Below are positions 33,608 to 42,818 of a stretch of 64,000 bases of DNA, in pieces. The stretch spans positions 1,697,794 through 1,761,793 of the forward strand of contig NZ_CP118957.1 of assembly GCF_029023825.1 (NCBI RefSeq), in the 5' to 3' direction. The stretch comes from Enterococcus saccharolyticus subsp. saccharolyticus (GTDB lineage: Bacteria > Bacillota > Bacilli > Lactobacillales > Enterococcaceae). The notes under the pieces were generated by a model that ran no database searches, was not told the origin of the DNA, and saw only the letters and a program-made list of their open reading frames with translations. The stretch's first letter is position 1. The number at the start of each line of letters is the position of its first letter. A program made the position numbers and the translations under genes.

Positions 33608-34387
33608 AGTTGTCGGCTTCTTAGGTTGTAAGACAGTTTCCCATTTCCCCATTTGGTCAATAAAGGTTTTACTTTTTAAATGAACACCCACATATTCGTC
33701 ATACAACGCATCGATGGTTTGCCGAATCAAAGATTTTGTCTCGGCTTTTAATTCAATCGATTGGATATGTTCATAAGAGATTTGTGAAAAAAGGCGAATA
33801 AAATGAATCGCTACTGGATCAGCATGGTAACGATGAGGATCTTTCTCCCAATGGCGTTCACATAACACCCCACTGTAAGTAGAGGAATAGTCAAATTTCC
33901 CATGCGTTTCTCCGCAAATGGCGCATTTTTGCCAATTAATAGCGATACCAAATCGTTGCAATAATTGAATTTCAAAAATATTCGTTAAAATTTCGCCATC
34001 GTTTCCCTGCTCGAGCATCAACAATGCTTGTTCTAAGAAATGAAACAAGTTGGGGTCATAGACATGGTCTTCAATCGCAGCATCAGCTAAATTCATCATA
34101 TAGGTCGCATAACCTGCTAAAAAAATATCTGCTTGAATGTTGCGATACGGTTGCACATTTTTAGCCGCATTTAAAAAAGACAACCCTTCACTATTAAATT
34201 TCCCAATGTAAACAGCTTCGGTATATGGTAATAATGCCGGAGCAAGCGGATTATTTTTGCGATGCGCGCCTTTGACGTAAAACATTTGTTTGCCCGCAGA
34301 CTCGGTAAAAATCTTTACTAATTTATCTTTTTCTTTGTGATTCTTACTAAAAAGTATAATTCCTTTTGATTCAGCAATCCCCATCAT
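33587..34387 (-). CDS. recO: DNA repair protein RecO
   Basis: A 266-residue RecO. The N-terminal OB fold (SKGIILFSKNHKEKDKLVKI, then AGKQMFYVKGAHRKNN) binds DNA; the middle helical domain follows; the zinc motif is present as CAICGE plus a later Cys (YSGVLCERHW). It loads RecA with RecR and RecF. Two adjacent ATGs are possible (34387 or 34384); both lie behind AAAGGAGG. The start of the protein corresponds to the M-x-I-A-E-S-K/R-G-I-I pattern of enterococcal RecO. Downstream of era, as usual in Firmicutes. Confidence 0.94.
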   Translation of the reverse strand: MMGIAESKGIILFSKNHKEKDKLVKIFTESAGKQMFYVKGAHRKNNPLAPALLPYTEAVYIGKFNSEGLSFLNAAKNVQPYRNIQADIFLAGYATYMMNLADAAIEDHVYDPNLFHFLEQALLMLEQGNDGEILTNIFEIQLLQRFGIAINWQKCAICGETHGKFDYSSTYSGVLCERHWEKDPHRYHADPVAIHFIRLFSQISYEHIQSIELKAETKSLIRQTIDALYDEYVGVHLKSKTFIDQMGKWETVLQPKKPTTNVSHNE

Positions 34388-34410
34388 TTCCCCCTCCTTT
34401 GGAAAGAAAA

Positions 34411-34443
34411 GCGAGATAAATCCTCAGTAGAGATCTATCTCGC
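34411..34443 (-). terminator. Hairpin between era and recO
   Basis: GCGAGATA (34411-34418) and TATCTCGC (34436-34443), followed by CTTTTC on the minus strand, 15 nt before the recO SD. It may partly terminate the era transcript. Confidence 0.6.
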
Positions 34444-34452
34444 CGTAACAGA

Positions 34453-35352
34453 TTAATAATTGTCTTCGCGGTAACCGTAATCTTTCAAGTAGGTTTGTTT
34501 GTCACGCCAATCTTTTTGAACTTTTACCCAAAGTTCTAAATAGACTTTATCGCCCAATAAACGTTCAATATCTTGACGTGCTTTGGTACCGATAATTTTC
34601 AGCATTTTACCGCCTTTACCAATGATAATCCCTTTTTGACTATCACGCTCTACAATAATTGTTGCTTGAACATGAATTTTATCATTCTCATTGCGTTTCA
34701 TTGAATCCACCACAACCGCCACTGAATGGGGTACTTCATCGCGTGTTAACAATAAGACTTTTTCACGAATTAATTCAGAAACGATAAAATACTCGGGATG
34801 ATCTGTAATTTGATCGTCAGGGAAATATTGTGGCCCTTCTGGCATTTGTTCCACTAATACGTCCATTAACGTCTCAAAATTGTTTCCTTCTGTCGCAGAG
34901 ATAGGCACCACTTCAGCAAACTCCATTTGACTTGTGTAATCTTGAATGGTTGCTAATAACGCATCTGGATGAACTTTATCAATTTTATTGACGATTAAAA
35001 AGACTGGTACATCACTTTTTTTCAAACGTTCAATAATAAAGTCATCGCCTTTGCCACGTTTTTGATCGGCGCTAATCATAAATAAAATCACATCGACTTC
35101 ACGCAAAGCACTATAAGCTGTTTCTACCATAAAATCGCCCAAGCGATGTTTTGGCTTATGAATACCAGGCGTATCAATAAAGACAATTTGTGTGTCGGGT
35201 GTTGTATATACCCCTTGAATTTTGTTTCTAGTTGTTTGTGCTTTGTCACTCATAATCGCAATTTTTTGCCCAACAATACGGTTTAATAGCGTTGATTTTC
35301 CAACATTTGGGCGACCGACAATGGCAACAAACCCTGATTTGTGTTCTGTCAT
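34453..35352 (-). CDS. era: GTPase Era
   Basis: A 299-residue Era. G domain: G1 [15 protein letters not shown]3 [13 protein letters not shown]4 VNKIDKVH; C-terminal KH domain with [20 protein letters not shown], which binds the 3' end of 16S rRNA. It is essential for 30S maturation. In the standard order dgkA-era-recO of Firmicutes. Full length, all motifs intact. Confidence 0.97.
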   Translation of the reverse strand: MTEHKSGFVAIVGRPNVGKSTLLNRIVGQKIAIMSDKAQTTRNKIQGVYTTPDTQIVFIDTPGIHKPKHRLGDFMVETAYSALREVDVILFMISADQKRGKGDDFIIERLKKSDVPVFLIVNKIDKVHPDALLATIQDYTSQMEFAEVVPISATEGNNFETLMDVLVEQMPEGPQYFPDDQITDHPEYFIVSELIREKVLLLTRDEVPHSVAVVVDSMKRNENDKIHVQATIIVERDSQKGIIIGKGGKMLKIIGTKARQDIERLLGDKVYLELWVKVQKDWRDKQTYLKDYGYREDNY

Positions 35353-35370
35353 AAAATTTTTTCCTCTTTC

Positions 35371-35778
35371 CTAATGAAAAACTAGCTGAATCACCTTTGG
35401 CAGAAAGATAATCGCGCCAATTAATAAAGCAAATAATGACGTGATTAATACTGCCCCTGCAGCCATATCTTTAATTTTTTTTCCTAATGGATGAAAATGC
35501 TTGTTCGTAACCATATCCACGACATTTTCAAAAGCTGTGTTGATGATTTCCATAATAACCACCAAAAAGATACTTAAAAGTACCCACAACCATTCTTGTT
35601 GGTTTAAGCGAAAAATAAAACCCAACAAAATAACTACAGCACCCACAATCGTATGACTGCGCATGTTTCGCTCGTCTTTATACACCGTTTTAATTCCTGT
35701 TAACGCAAATTCAACTGAATTAATAAAGTGTTTGTTTTTTTCAACATTTTGGTTTTTATCTTTCAAGTCCATAGGCAT
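35371..35778 (-). CDS. dgkA: Diacylglycerol/undecaprenol kinase family protein
   Basis: A 135-residue membrane kinase with three helices ([58 protein letters not shown]). The catalytic motif is [13 protein letters not shown] with a conserved Glu, then [12 protein letters not shown]. In Gram-positives this enzyme phosphorylates undecaprenol. The start at 35778 (MPMDLK) is chosen because AAGGA precedes it at 8 nt; a longer frame from 35817 overlaps ybeY by 62 nt. It still overlaps ybeY by 23 nt, typical of coupling in this operon. Confidence 0.9.
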   Translation of the reverse strand: MPMDLKDKNQNVEKNKHFINSVEFALTGIKTVYKDERNMRSHTIVGAVVILLGFIFRLNQQEWLWVLLSIFLVVIMEIINTAFENVVDMVTNKHFHPLGKKIKDMAAGAVLITSLFALLIGAIIFLPKVIQLVFH

Positions 35779-36244
35779 CCAAGATTTCCTTTTGTAGTCC
35801 AAACATTTCCTTCTCATCTTCAGGTGTCATATGATCGTAACCATTGATGTGTAAAAAACCATGTAAGGCTAGAAAACCAAGTTCACGATCATAACTGTGT
35901 CCATACTCTTGGGCTTGTTCTTGCGCCCGCTCAGTTGAAATCATAATATCGCCAAGGGTACGAGGCATCTCTAAGTCAAAATCATCCTCTTCGTCAAAAA
36001 TAATCGGCAGTTCGTCTTCGCCTTCTTCTTCCATTGCAAAGCTAATGACATCTGTTGGTGCGTCTTTGCCACGGTACGTACGATTAATCACTTGAATCGC
36101 TGCATTATCCATAAAAGTGACGGACATCTCAGTTTCTTCTGGCAATTTTAAATAATCGGCAGCAAATTGGAGCAAAGACTCAATATCTGCAACTTTGTCA
36201 TTTGAAACAGCATTTGTTTCATCAATAAAGGTAATCTCCATCAT
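35756..36244 (-). CDS. ybeY: Endoribonuclease YbeY
   Basis: A 162-residue metal-dependent RNase. The zinc motif is [20 protein letters not shown] (HGxLHxxGYDH), preceded by [20 protein letters not shown], a family hallmark. It matures the 16S rRNA 3' end and is part of ribosome quality control. Its ATG overlaps the pgpH stop (ATGA). It lies in the usual phoH-pgpH-ybeY-dgkA-era order. Confidence 0.96.
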   Translation of the reverse strand: MMEITFIDETNAVSNDKVADIESLLQFAADYLKLPEETEMSVTFMDNAAIQVINRTYRGKDAPTDVISFAMEEEGEDELPIIFDEEDDFDLEMPRTLGDIMISTERAQEQAQEYGHSYDRELGFLALHGFLHINGYDHMTPEDEKEMFGLQKEILDAYGLER

Positions 36245-38442
36245 TCTTCTCTTCTTTCTTGTTCTTCTTTCATTTTCTCTGCTTCTGATTTCATTTTTGG
36301 ATATTTGATTCTTGAATGGAACGTACTACACAACCCATTGACCAAAGAATTTTCGATAATACGAATTTCTTTTAATGTTAATCCTGAATCATCTAATTGA
36401 CCATCTAAGATACGACCAGTGATTAAATTAGAGACAAATTGACGAATTTTTTCATTGGTTGGATTTTCCATCGCACGAACGGCTGCTTCACAACTATCCG
36501 CAATACTCACGACTGCTGCTTCACGTGTTTGTGGAATCGGTCCTGGATAGCGATATTCGGCTTCTGTTACATCGGGATTTCTTTCTTGTGCTTTGACATA
36601 GAAAAACTTCATTAAAGTCGTGCCATGATGCTGACGACAAATATCAATCACCATTTGTGGCATATTTTTTTCTTCTAGCAAAGCAGCACCATCAATCACG
36701 TGACCAAAAATAATTTGCTTACTATCAGCTGGAAGTAAGAAATTATGTGGATTTTCAGCACCTGCAGGTAGATTCTCAACGAAGAAATTCGCATGTTTTA
36801 ATTTCCCAATATCATGGTAATAACACGCGACACGCGTTAATAGCGAATGCCCACCAATTTCCGCAACAGCATTGGCGCTTAAATTAGCCACCATCATACT
36901 GTGATGATACGTTCCAGGTGCTTCTTCTAACAATTGTTTCAACAATGGGTGGTTAGGATTACTTAGTTCATTCAAAATAATCACACTATCATCTGTAATC
37001 AATAATTCAATATACTGATGCAACCCAATCGTCAATAATAAAGAGAAAATGCTGCCGGCTAATCCACAGGCTAAAGCAATCCATGTACGACCATTTGAAA
37101 AGCTCATTCCTTGGAAAATAACCAAAATCAAATTAATTAAGAATGGGAAGATAACAACCCACATCAATGCTTTCATTCCTTGATCCACAATTCGCTTACG
37201 TGCTAAAACAGTGCCCATAATCCCTGAAAACATATAAGAAACTAAAATGATGGTTAAAATATTGGTACCAATTGATTGATAAAAAATAAATGTGGCTGTC
37301 ACTACTTGAAATGCCGCTGCTAAAATACCCAAACGTCGGTTTAAAAATAAACTTAAAACCAATGGGACAAACGCAGCAGGATAAAATAGTGGAATGAATG
37401 GCATCGTTTCGGTTTGAAACACTTGGAAAAATTTCATAACCAAAACACTCAAAATCATCGTGATTGCATAAAACGTAAGATAGTTTTCTCGCTTTTCACG
37501 ATCCGTCCATTGTTTAACAAAATAAAGCAACACCACAATTTGCAATAAAATTGCCATGACCAATGCTACCATTGGAAACAACGATGCATTAGAGCTTGTC
37601 ATGCCAAGTAAATTTAGTTTTTCAATGGCGTTCGCATCAATTTGTGAGCCTTCACGAACAATAATTTCCCCTTGATAAATCATCACAGGTTGGACAGCCT
37701 CTTTAGCGGCTTGTTGTAAATCTTGCGTCTTACGTTCATTTAAGAAGGTATTCACCACAATACCTTGATTAATCATCAAACGAATGGCTTGCGCTTGATT
37801 ACTTGTTACATTTAACAATTCAATTTTATCTTCAGCTGTTTTGCGTGTTTCAGCCAGATTTGCTTGACGAACTTGTTTGTTCATTTGCTCATCAATTAAG
37901 GCTAAGCTCTCATTTTCCACCGTATTTAACGCATCTGAACTCATTGAAAAAACTAATTGAAAAAAAGTATTACTGACACGTTGATAGAAACTTAAATCGT
38001 CCGCATCAATCTGTTCAAACTCTTTTTTTAATGCCGCAATTTGTTCATCCACAGTCACTTTTTGGACTTCTTGGTTGTCTTTGGCACTTGCTTCACGTTT
38101 TTTATTTTCTACTTCACTGTCTTCTTTCACTTTTTCAATTAGTTGAAAAAGATGCTGAATCATTTCATGTTGCTTTTTCGCCATATCTTCTTGATACGTA
38201 TATTCTGGAATCACGGCTTCAGCCGCAATTTTGCGCTTTTGTTCCGTCGCAGACGTATTTTCAATGGTTTTATTTGCGCGAATACTTGATTCAGCTACTT
38301 GTCCTTCTTTATAATCAACGGCTCGCTGTTGCACACTGGAAAAAACCAGACCAATCATAAAAATGAAAAAAATTAGGAATACCAGCGGTACGAAAAATCT
38401 CCCTAGTTTTTCACGTATTTTTCTTAAAGGTTGAATAATCAT
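36241..38442 (-). CDS. pgpH: 7TM-HD cyclic-di-AMP phosphodiesterase PgpH
   Basis: A 733-residue membrane protein. One N-terminal TM segment ([17 protein letters not shown]) is followed by a large extracellular 7TMR-HD domain to about residue 275, seven membrane helices, and a cytoplasmic HD domain ([52 protein letters not shown]) whose His/Asp ligands bind the di-metal centre. It degrades c-di-AMP, linking osmoregulation and cell-wall stress. Same operon as phoH and ybeY. Full length. Confidence 0.95.
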   Translation of the reverse strand: MIIQPLRKIREKLGRFFVPLVFLIFFIFMIGLVFSSVQQRAVDYKEGQVAESSIRANKTIENTSATEQKRKIAAEAVIPEYTYQEDMAKKQHEMIQHLFQLIEKVKEDSEVENKKREASAKDNQEVQKVTVDEQIAALKKEFEQIDADDLSFYQRVSNTFFQLVFSMSSDALNTVENESLALIDEQMNKQVRQANLAETRKTAEDKIELLNVTSNQAQAIRLMINQGIVVNTFLNERKTQDLQQAAKEAVQPVMIYQGEIIVREGSQIDANAIEKLNLLGMTSSNASLFPMVALVMAILLQIVVLLYFVKQWTDREKRENYLTFYAITMILSVLVMKFFQVFQTETMPFIPLFYPAAFVPLVLSLFLNRRLGILAAAFQVVTATFIFYQSIGTNILTIILVSYMFSGIMGTVLARKRIVDQGMKALMWVVIFPFLINLILVIFQGMSFSNGRTWIALACGLAGSIFSLLLTIGLHQYIELLITDDSVIILNELSNPNHPLLKQLLEEAPGTYHHSMMVANLSANAVAEIGGHSLLTRVACYYHDIGKLKHANFFVENLPAGAENPHNFLLPADSKQIIFGHVIDGAALLEEKNMPQMVIDICRQHHGTTLMKFFYVKAQERNPDVTEAEYRYPGPIPQTREAAVVSIADSCEAAVRAMENPTNEKIRQFVSNLITGRILDGQLDDSGLTLKEIRIIENSLVNGLCSTFHSRIKYPKMKSEAEKMKEEQERREE

Positions 38443-38467
38443 CTATTTTCCCTCCTAGATAACAAAA

Positions 38468-39442
38468 CTATTTCACTTCTCGTATTTCCGCCTCATCGTA
38501 CGCTTGAATAATTTCTGCCACAACTGGATGACGTACAACATCGCTCGCTTCAAAAGTGGCAAACGCAATTTTACGAATGTTGTGTAAGGTGCGTTCGGCA
38601 TGAACCAAACCACTCGTCACGCCTTTTGGCAAATCAATTTGGCTTGTATCACCATTAACAATCATTTTTGAGTTATAACCTAAACGTGTTAAAAACATCT
38701 TCATTTGGGCAATTGTGGTATTTTGGGCTTCATCCAAAATAACAAAAGCATCTTCCAATGTTCGTCCACGCATGTATGCCAATGGAGCAATTTCAATCAC
38801 ACCACGTTCCATTAAACGGTTCGTATGCTCCATGCCAAAAATTTGATATAACGCATCGTAAACTGGACGTAAATAAGGGTCCACCTTCTCTTTTAAATCA
38901 CCTGGTAAGAAACCTAAATTTTCACCCGCTTCGACAGCTGGGCGCGTTAAAATAATTTTCTGCACTTGTCCTTTTTTCAAAGCCGCAATCGCTAAAACAA
39001 CAGCTAAAAATGTTTTCCCTGTCCCAGCAGGTCCAATACCAAAAGTGACATCGTGCGTGCGAACAGCGTCAATGTATTTCTTTTGGCCAACATTTTTTAC
39101 ACGAATGGGTTTGCCATTACGATCTTTGATAATTTCTTCTTCATACATATCGATAAAGGTAGTCAAATTGCCTTTGGATACCATTTTAAGTGCTGTGACA
39201 ACATCAGGGGTGTGGACTTGAATCCCACGTTTAATTAATTCCTGTAGTGAACGAATCACCGCTGCTGCTTGATCGACTTTTTCTTGTGTTCCTTTAATTT
39301 GTATCATTTCCCCACGAGTTCGAATAATCGTTTGGGTGGTCTCTTCAATCACTTTGATATGTTTATCGTGTGTTCCAAATAACATGCTGGCGTCGTCAGC
39401 TTCTGTTAGTTTAATTTCTAAAGATGCTTGCTCTTCTGTCAA
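38468..39442 (-). CDS. phoH: PhoH family ATPase
   Basis: A 324-residue PhoH. An N-terminal KH-like region (VIEETTQTIIRTRGEMIQIK) precedes the P-loop ATPase core: Walker A FGIGPAGTGKTFLAVVLA and Walker B EDAFVILDEAQNTTIAQMKM, with sensor NGDTSQIDLPKG. PhoH proteins are RNA-linked ATPases in the ybeY/era cluster of RNA maturation genes. First gene of the phoH-pgpH-ybeY-dgkA-era-recO unit, under an extended -10 promoter. Confidence 0.95.
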   Translation of the reverse strand: MTEEQASLEIKLTEADDASMLFGTHDKHIKVIEETTQTIIRTRGEMIQIKGTQEKVDQAAAVIRSLQELIKRGIQVHTPDVVTALKMVSKGNLTTFIDMYEEEIIKDRNGKPIRVKNVGQKKYIDAVRTHDVTFGIGPAGTGKTFLAVVLAIAALKKGQVQKIILTRPAVEAGENLGFLPGDLKEKVDPYLRPVYDALYQIFGMEHTNRLMERGVIEIAPLAYMRGRTLEDAFVILDEAQNTTIAQMKMFLTRLGYNSKMIVNGDTSQIDLPKGVTSGLVHAERTLHNIRKIAFATFEASDVVRHPVVAEIIQAYDEAEIREVK

Positions 39443-39477
39443 AAAATTCTCGCTCCTTTTTCTCTACATTCATTCTA

Positions 39478-39486
39478 ATAATACCA
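39478..39486 (-). promoter_or_regulatory. Extended -10 promoter candidate for phoH operon
   Basis: Minus-strand TGGTATTAT (TATTAT at 39478-39483) lies 36 nt upstream of phoH. No good -35. Confidence 0.5.
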
Positions 39487-39556
39487 TACAATAGATAAAA
39501 GAAAAATCGCTTCTACTTTTTGTATGAGAGTCTTTTAAGGATTTTCTAGCAAAATA

Positions 39557-39587
39557 AAAAAAGCCGTAGACAATTGCTTGTCTACGG
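39557..39587 (-). terminator. yqeY terminator
   Basis: CCGTAGACAA (39564-39573) and TTGTCTACGG (39578-39587), followed by CTTTTTTT on the minus strand. Confidence 0.9.
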
Positions 39588-39596
39588 ACGGATTCA

Positions 39597-40046
39597 TTAC
39601 TTTTCAGTTAATAATTCTTTCACGACTGCATTGACTTGGTTCCCGTCAGCTTTGCCTTTCACTTGAGGCATTACTAGACCCATTACTTTACCAAATTCTT
39701 TTGGTGAAGTCGCACCAGTTTTTTCAATCGCATCTGCGACAATTTGACGAATTTCTTCATCAGTTAATTGTGCAGGCAGATATTGTTCAACGATTGTAAT
39801 TTCACCTTTGACTTTTTCTGCTAGGTCTTCACGACCTGCTTTTTCAAATTCGGTCAAAGAATCACGTCGTTGTTTCATCTCACGAGATAAAACAGTCAAC
39901 TCTTCATCTTCTGTTAAGTCACGACCAACCTTGATTTGTTCATTTTGTAACGATGCTTTCAGCATGCGAATGACTTGCAAGGTCTCTTTCTCCTTTGCCT
40001 TCATCGCCGTCTTCATATCATCGTTCAGTTTACTAAGTAGTGACAC
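39597..40046 (-). CDS. yqeY: GatB/YqeY domain protein
   Basis: A 149-residue YqeY. SLLSKLNDDMKTAMKAKEKE, LQVIRMLKASLQNEQIKVGR and VKGEITIVEQYLPAQLTDEE are typical; the C-terminal helical domain (SPKEFGKVMGLVMPQVKGKA) resembles the tRNA-binding tail of GatB. The function is unclear, though a link with tRNA-dependent amidation is often inferred. It directly follows rpsU, an association conserved across Firmicutes. Confidence 0.94.
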   Translation of the reverse strand: MSLLSKLNDDMKTAMKAKEKETLQVIRMLKASLQNEQIKVGRDLTEDEELTVLSREMKQRRDSLTEFEKAGREDLAEKVKGEITIVEQYLPAQLTDEEIRQIVADAIEKTGATSPKEFGKVMGLVMPQVKGKADGNQVNAVVKELLTEK

Positions 40047-40091
40047 ACTACCAGCTCCACTTCTTACAACAGAAAACTAAAAAATTAAAAA

Positions 40092-40268
40092 TTAGAATTT
40101 CTTGCGTTTTCTAGCTGCTTCAGATTTTTTCTTACGTTTCACGCTTGGTTTTTCATAAAACTCACGTTTACGTGATTCTTGTAACGTACCTGCTTTTGAA
40201 ACGGAACGTTTGAAGCGACGAAGAGCATCATCAAGAGATTCGTTTTTACGAACGACTGTTTTTGACAT
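40092..40268 (-). CDS. rpsU: 30S ribosomal protein S21
   Basis: A 58-residue S21: [20 protein letters not shown], then [20 protein letters not shown] and KF at the C-terminus. Arg/Lys-rich and exactly the family length. A strong SD (GGGAGGG) precedes ATG. It occupies the 30S platform near the anti-SD, assisting initiation. It is transcribed from a consensus promoter at 40.35-40.38 kb and followed by yqeY. Confidence 0.97.
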   Translation of the reverse strand: MSKTVVRKNESLDDALRRFKRSVSKAGTLQESRKREFYEKPSVKRKKKSEAARKRKKF

Positions 40269-40351
40269 GTAAATTCCCTCCCTCCGAGCTCAAATAGTAA
40301 CCGTTTTTGTCATAGAATTAAAATATCTTATAACAATACTGTCCTTTAAAA

Positions 40352-40380
40352 ATTATAGCTAAGTGAAGAAAAAGTGTCAA
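40352..40380 (-). promoter_or_regulatory. Consensus sigma-A promoter of rpsU-yqeY
   Basis: TTGACA (40375-40380), 17-nt spacer, TATAAT (40352-40357) on the minus strand: a perfect match in both hexamers. It leaves a leader of about 75 nt before rpsU. Confidence 0.92.
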
Positions 40381-40402
40381 GCCGTTCTATCAAAAACTTC
40401 TG

Positions 40403-40452
40403 ATAAATAATGAGATTTTTCAACATTTTTTCTGAATCCTCTCATTATTTAT
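40403..40452 (-). terminator. zur terminator
   Basis: ATAAATAATGAGA (40403-40415) pairs perfectly with TCTCATTATTTAT (40440-40452), 15 nt after the zur stop, with a large 24-nt loop. Confidence 0.75.
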
Positions 40453-40467
40453 GAAAAAGTAGCTGAA

Positions 40468-40905
40468 TTACACCGGTTGACAGTCTTCACAACGACCAAA
40501 TATTTCAAAACGATGGCTCTCAATCGTACAACCAGGTAATTGGTCTTGGAAAAAATCCATGGGACAAATCGATAATTCTTTCGTTTTGCCACAAATTGTA
40601 CAAATAAAATGATGATGATGATGTTCGACACCATGTGAACAACAATGGAATCGAAATTTCATTTCGCCATTTAATTCTGTTTCTTCTAAAATACCAATTT
40701 CTGAAAAGTCATGTAAATTACGGTAAATCGTATCATAGCTCAAACCTGGATATTCTTCGGACATATACTCATGCAACTCTTTTGCAGGGACGTAACGATT
40801 GGCTTTTGCCAGATAAGCAATCATCGCTTCTCTTTTTTTTGTATATTTCAAGCCATTTTCTTTTAACGTCTGCAACGCTTGTTCTATGGATGGTTGATTT
40901 TTCAC
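40468..40905 (-). CDS. zur: Fur family metalloregulator, Zur-like
   Basis: A 145-residue Fur-family repressor. The winged helix covers TLKENGLKYTKKREAMIAYL to YDTIYRNLHDFSEIGILEE. The C-terminal metal/dimer domain has HGVEHHHHHFICTICGKTK (His-rich loop and first CxxC) and FGRCEDC (second CxxC, structural zinc). A histidine cluster of this kind and the position beside rpsU fit the Zur of enterococci, which represses zinc uptake. Start is GTG at 40905 with GGAGG 8 nt upstream. Alternative: PerR or Fur, but the sequence lacks the PerR arrangement. Confidence 0.85.
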   Translation of the reverse strand: MKNQPSIEQALQTLKENGLKYTKKREAMIAYLAKANRYVPAKELHEYMSEEYPGLSYDTIYRNLHDFSEIGILEETELNGEMKFRFHCCSHGVEHHHHHFICTICGKTKELSICPMDFFQDQLPGCTIESHRFEIFGRCEDCQPV

Positions 40906-40954
40906 TGTGCATCCCTCCAAACCAAAATCATTCCGATTATTTTTAATGAGTGTA

Positions 40955-40963
40955 TGGTATAAT
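40955..40963 (+). promoter_or_regulatory. Extended -10 promoter of the DUF299 gene
   Basis: TGGTATAAT at 40955-40963 (TATAAT 40958-40963) is a perfect extended -10 element, 34 nt upstream of the ATG, in the intergenic region shared with divergent zur. Confidence 0.75.
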
Positions 40964-40997
40964 AAGATTAATTAAAATGCAAGTGAGGGATCGTTTT

Positions 40998-41849
40998 ATG
41001 ACAGAAGAAAAAAAAGAGTCCGCGCTAACCTTTTTCGTTATTTCAGACTCTGCTGGAGAAACAGCTTCTAAATTAGCGCAAGCAACGATGGCGCAATATC
41101 CATCAGTAAAATTCGAAATGTTTCGTCGCACATTCGTTACGACAAAAAGCGCACTGCTTAAAACTTTAGCAGATGCCAAAAAACATAATGCCGTCATTTT
41201 ACACACCTTAATCAATGAAGAACTCATTGATTTAACTCATGATTTTTGTGAGGAAAGTGGGTTATATCATTTTGATGTGTTAACGCCGCCAGTTGCTGAA
41301 GTCGAACGTCGGACAGGGGTTGCGCCAACACGTGAACCCGGTGCCTTACACCATTTAAACAAAAACTATTTCAAACGGATCAAAGCAATGGAGTTTGCTG
41401 TAAAATACGATGACGGAAAAGATCCACGTGGCTTTTTAGAAGCCGATGTCGTTTTATTAGGGGTGTCGCGTACCTCTAAAACACCTTTAAGCTTATTTTT
41501 AGCCAATAAAAATTTAAAAGTAGCCAATTTGCCACTTGTTCCTCAAGCACATATTCCCAAACAATTATGGGAAATTGATCCTAAGAAAATCGTTGGTTTA
41601 ACAAACGATCCTGATGTCTTGAATGGCATTCGTAAAAAACGGATGATTGCCTATGGACTAAATCCAGACACTGCTTATTCTGATATTGAAAAAATCAAAG
41701 AAGAATTAGATTTTGCCAACGATTTATACCATAAATTAGGTTGCGAGATTATCAACGTAGCTACTTTATCAATTGAAGAAACAGCTTCTATTATTTTAAA
41801 CAAATTAAACCTTGAAGATCATAGTTATTACGTCACTGATGAAGATTAA
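40998..41849 (+). CDS. Pyruvate,phosphate dikinase regulatory protein (DUF299 kinase/pyrophosphorylase)
   Basis: A 283-residue DUF299 protein. FFVISDSAGETASKLAQATM opens it, ATREPG-type segment VAPTREPGALHHLNKNYFKR follows, and the nucleotide-binding loop is LLGVSRTSKTPLSLFLANK. It catalyses ADP-dependent phosphorylation and Pi-dependent dephosphorylation of a Thr in PPDK (or PEP synthase). Start ATG at 40998 with GAGG 9 nt upstream; a longer frame from 40950 runs through the promoter. Divergent from zur; no PPDK gene is in the window. Confidence 0.93.
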   Translation: MTEEKKESALTFFVISDSAGETASKLAQATMAQYPSVKFEMFRRTFVTTKSALLKTLADAKKHNAVILHTLINEELIDLTHDFCEESGLYHFDVLTPPVAEVERRTGVAPTREPGALHHLNKNYFKRIKAMEFAVKYDDGKDPRGFLEADVVLLGVSRTSKTPLSLFLANKNLKVANLPLVPQAHIPKQLWEIDPKKIVGLTNDPDVLNGIRKKRMIAYGLNPDTAYSDIEKIKEELDFANDLYHKLGCEIINVATLSIEETASIILNKLNLEDHSYYVTDED

Positions 41850-41852
41850 CTA

Positions 41853-41890
41853 AAAATCCCATAAGACAACGTGTCTTACGGGATTTTTTT
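41853..41890. terminator. Bidirectional terminator between DUF299 gene and metA
   Basis: AAAATCCCATAAGACA (41853-41868) pairs with TGTCTTACGGGATTTT (41872-41887), one mismatch, with A/T runs on both sides. Confidence 0.9.
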
Positions 41891-42815
41891 ATGCTTGTTG
41901 CGCACGCATTTTAGGAATATCTGCCAAATGATACGGTGTCATTTGATAGACATCATTTAACCAATTATGATAAAGCAAATGAGCATTCCCTCGCCAACAA
42001 TTAGTTACTTTCGATAAAGCAGCATCTTCAAAATAATTTACAGGTATCTGGGTATCTAACCCTCGCTCTTGGTCACGTAAATATTCTCGTTTCAAGCTAT
42101 CCGTATCGTATTCGAAATGACCTAACAAGAAAATATCGTGATCATCTGCTGAAATTAAAATCGTGGCTCCAATCGTCTCATCGGCTGCGACAATGCGTAA
42201 TTGCTCTTCTTTAATCTGACTCTCGTTAATGCCGGTATAACGAGATTGTGGTCCCATAAAGACATCATCGAATCCACGGAATAAGCGATGACTAATATTC
42301 AAGCGTTGTGGATAGATGCCAAATAATTTCTGATCGTATTGAACTTTCTCAATACCGTGATGATGATACAATCCCGCTTGTGCTCCCCAACAAATATGAA
42401 TAACCGAAGTCGTATTGGTTTGACTCCAATCCATCACTTGAACCAATTCTTGCCAATAGTCGACCTCTTCAAAGGGCAGCGTCTCAACTGGAGCACCTGT
42501 GATAATCAAACCGTCATAACATTGATTTTTAATTTCTGCAAAAGACAGATAAAATTTTGATAAATGATTGGGACTCGTATTTTTATGCGTATGCGAAACT
42601 AACTTCAAAAAATCAACATCAATTTGCAAAGGACTTTGGCTAATTAAACGCAACAATTGAATTTCCGTGTCAATTTTATTTGGCATTAAGTTTAATAGTA
42701 ATAAACGTAGTGGACGGATATCTTGCTGTTTCGCACGTTTTTCTTCAATCGCAAAAATGTCTTCTTTTTCTAAAATGGATTTAGCAGGAAAATCATTTGG
42801 AAGTTTAATTGGCAT
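41889..42815 (-). CDS. metA: Homoserine O-acyltransferase
   Basis: A 308-residue MetA. The catalytic cysteine is in SVIHICWGAQAGLYHHHGIE, with the substrate loop LIITGAPVETLPFEEVDYWQ and His/Glu in ILLGHFEYDT-like sequence FLLGHFEYDTDSLKREY. The glutamate-versus-glycine switch that separates acetyl from succinyl donors cannot be read reliably here, but the partner MetY uses O-acetylhomoserine, so acetyl is likely. It lies 3 nt downstream of metY in one transcript under the T-box. Confidence 0.93.
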   Translation of the reverse strand: MPIKLPNDFPAKSILEKEDIFAIEEKRAKQQDIRPLRLLLLNLMPNKIDTEIQLLRLISQSPLQIDVDFLKLVSHTHKNTSPNHLSKFYLSFAEIKNQCYDGLIITGAPVETLPFEEVDYWQELVQVMDWSQTNTTSVIHICWGAQAGLYHHHGIEKVQYDQKLFGIYPQRLNISHRLFRGFDDVFMGPQSRYTGINESQIKEEQLRIVAADETIGATILISADDHDIFLLGHFEYDTDSLKREYLRDQERGLDTQIPVNYFEDAALSKVTNCWRGNAHLLYHNWLNDVYQMTPYHLADIPKMRAQQA

Positions 42816-42818
42816 CTG

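Noticed and set aside
40921-40945. Zur box between zur and the DUF299 gene
   Set aside because: AAATCATTCCGATTATTT is only a weak palindrome and does not match the usual AAATCGTAAT-type operator well enough.
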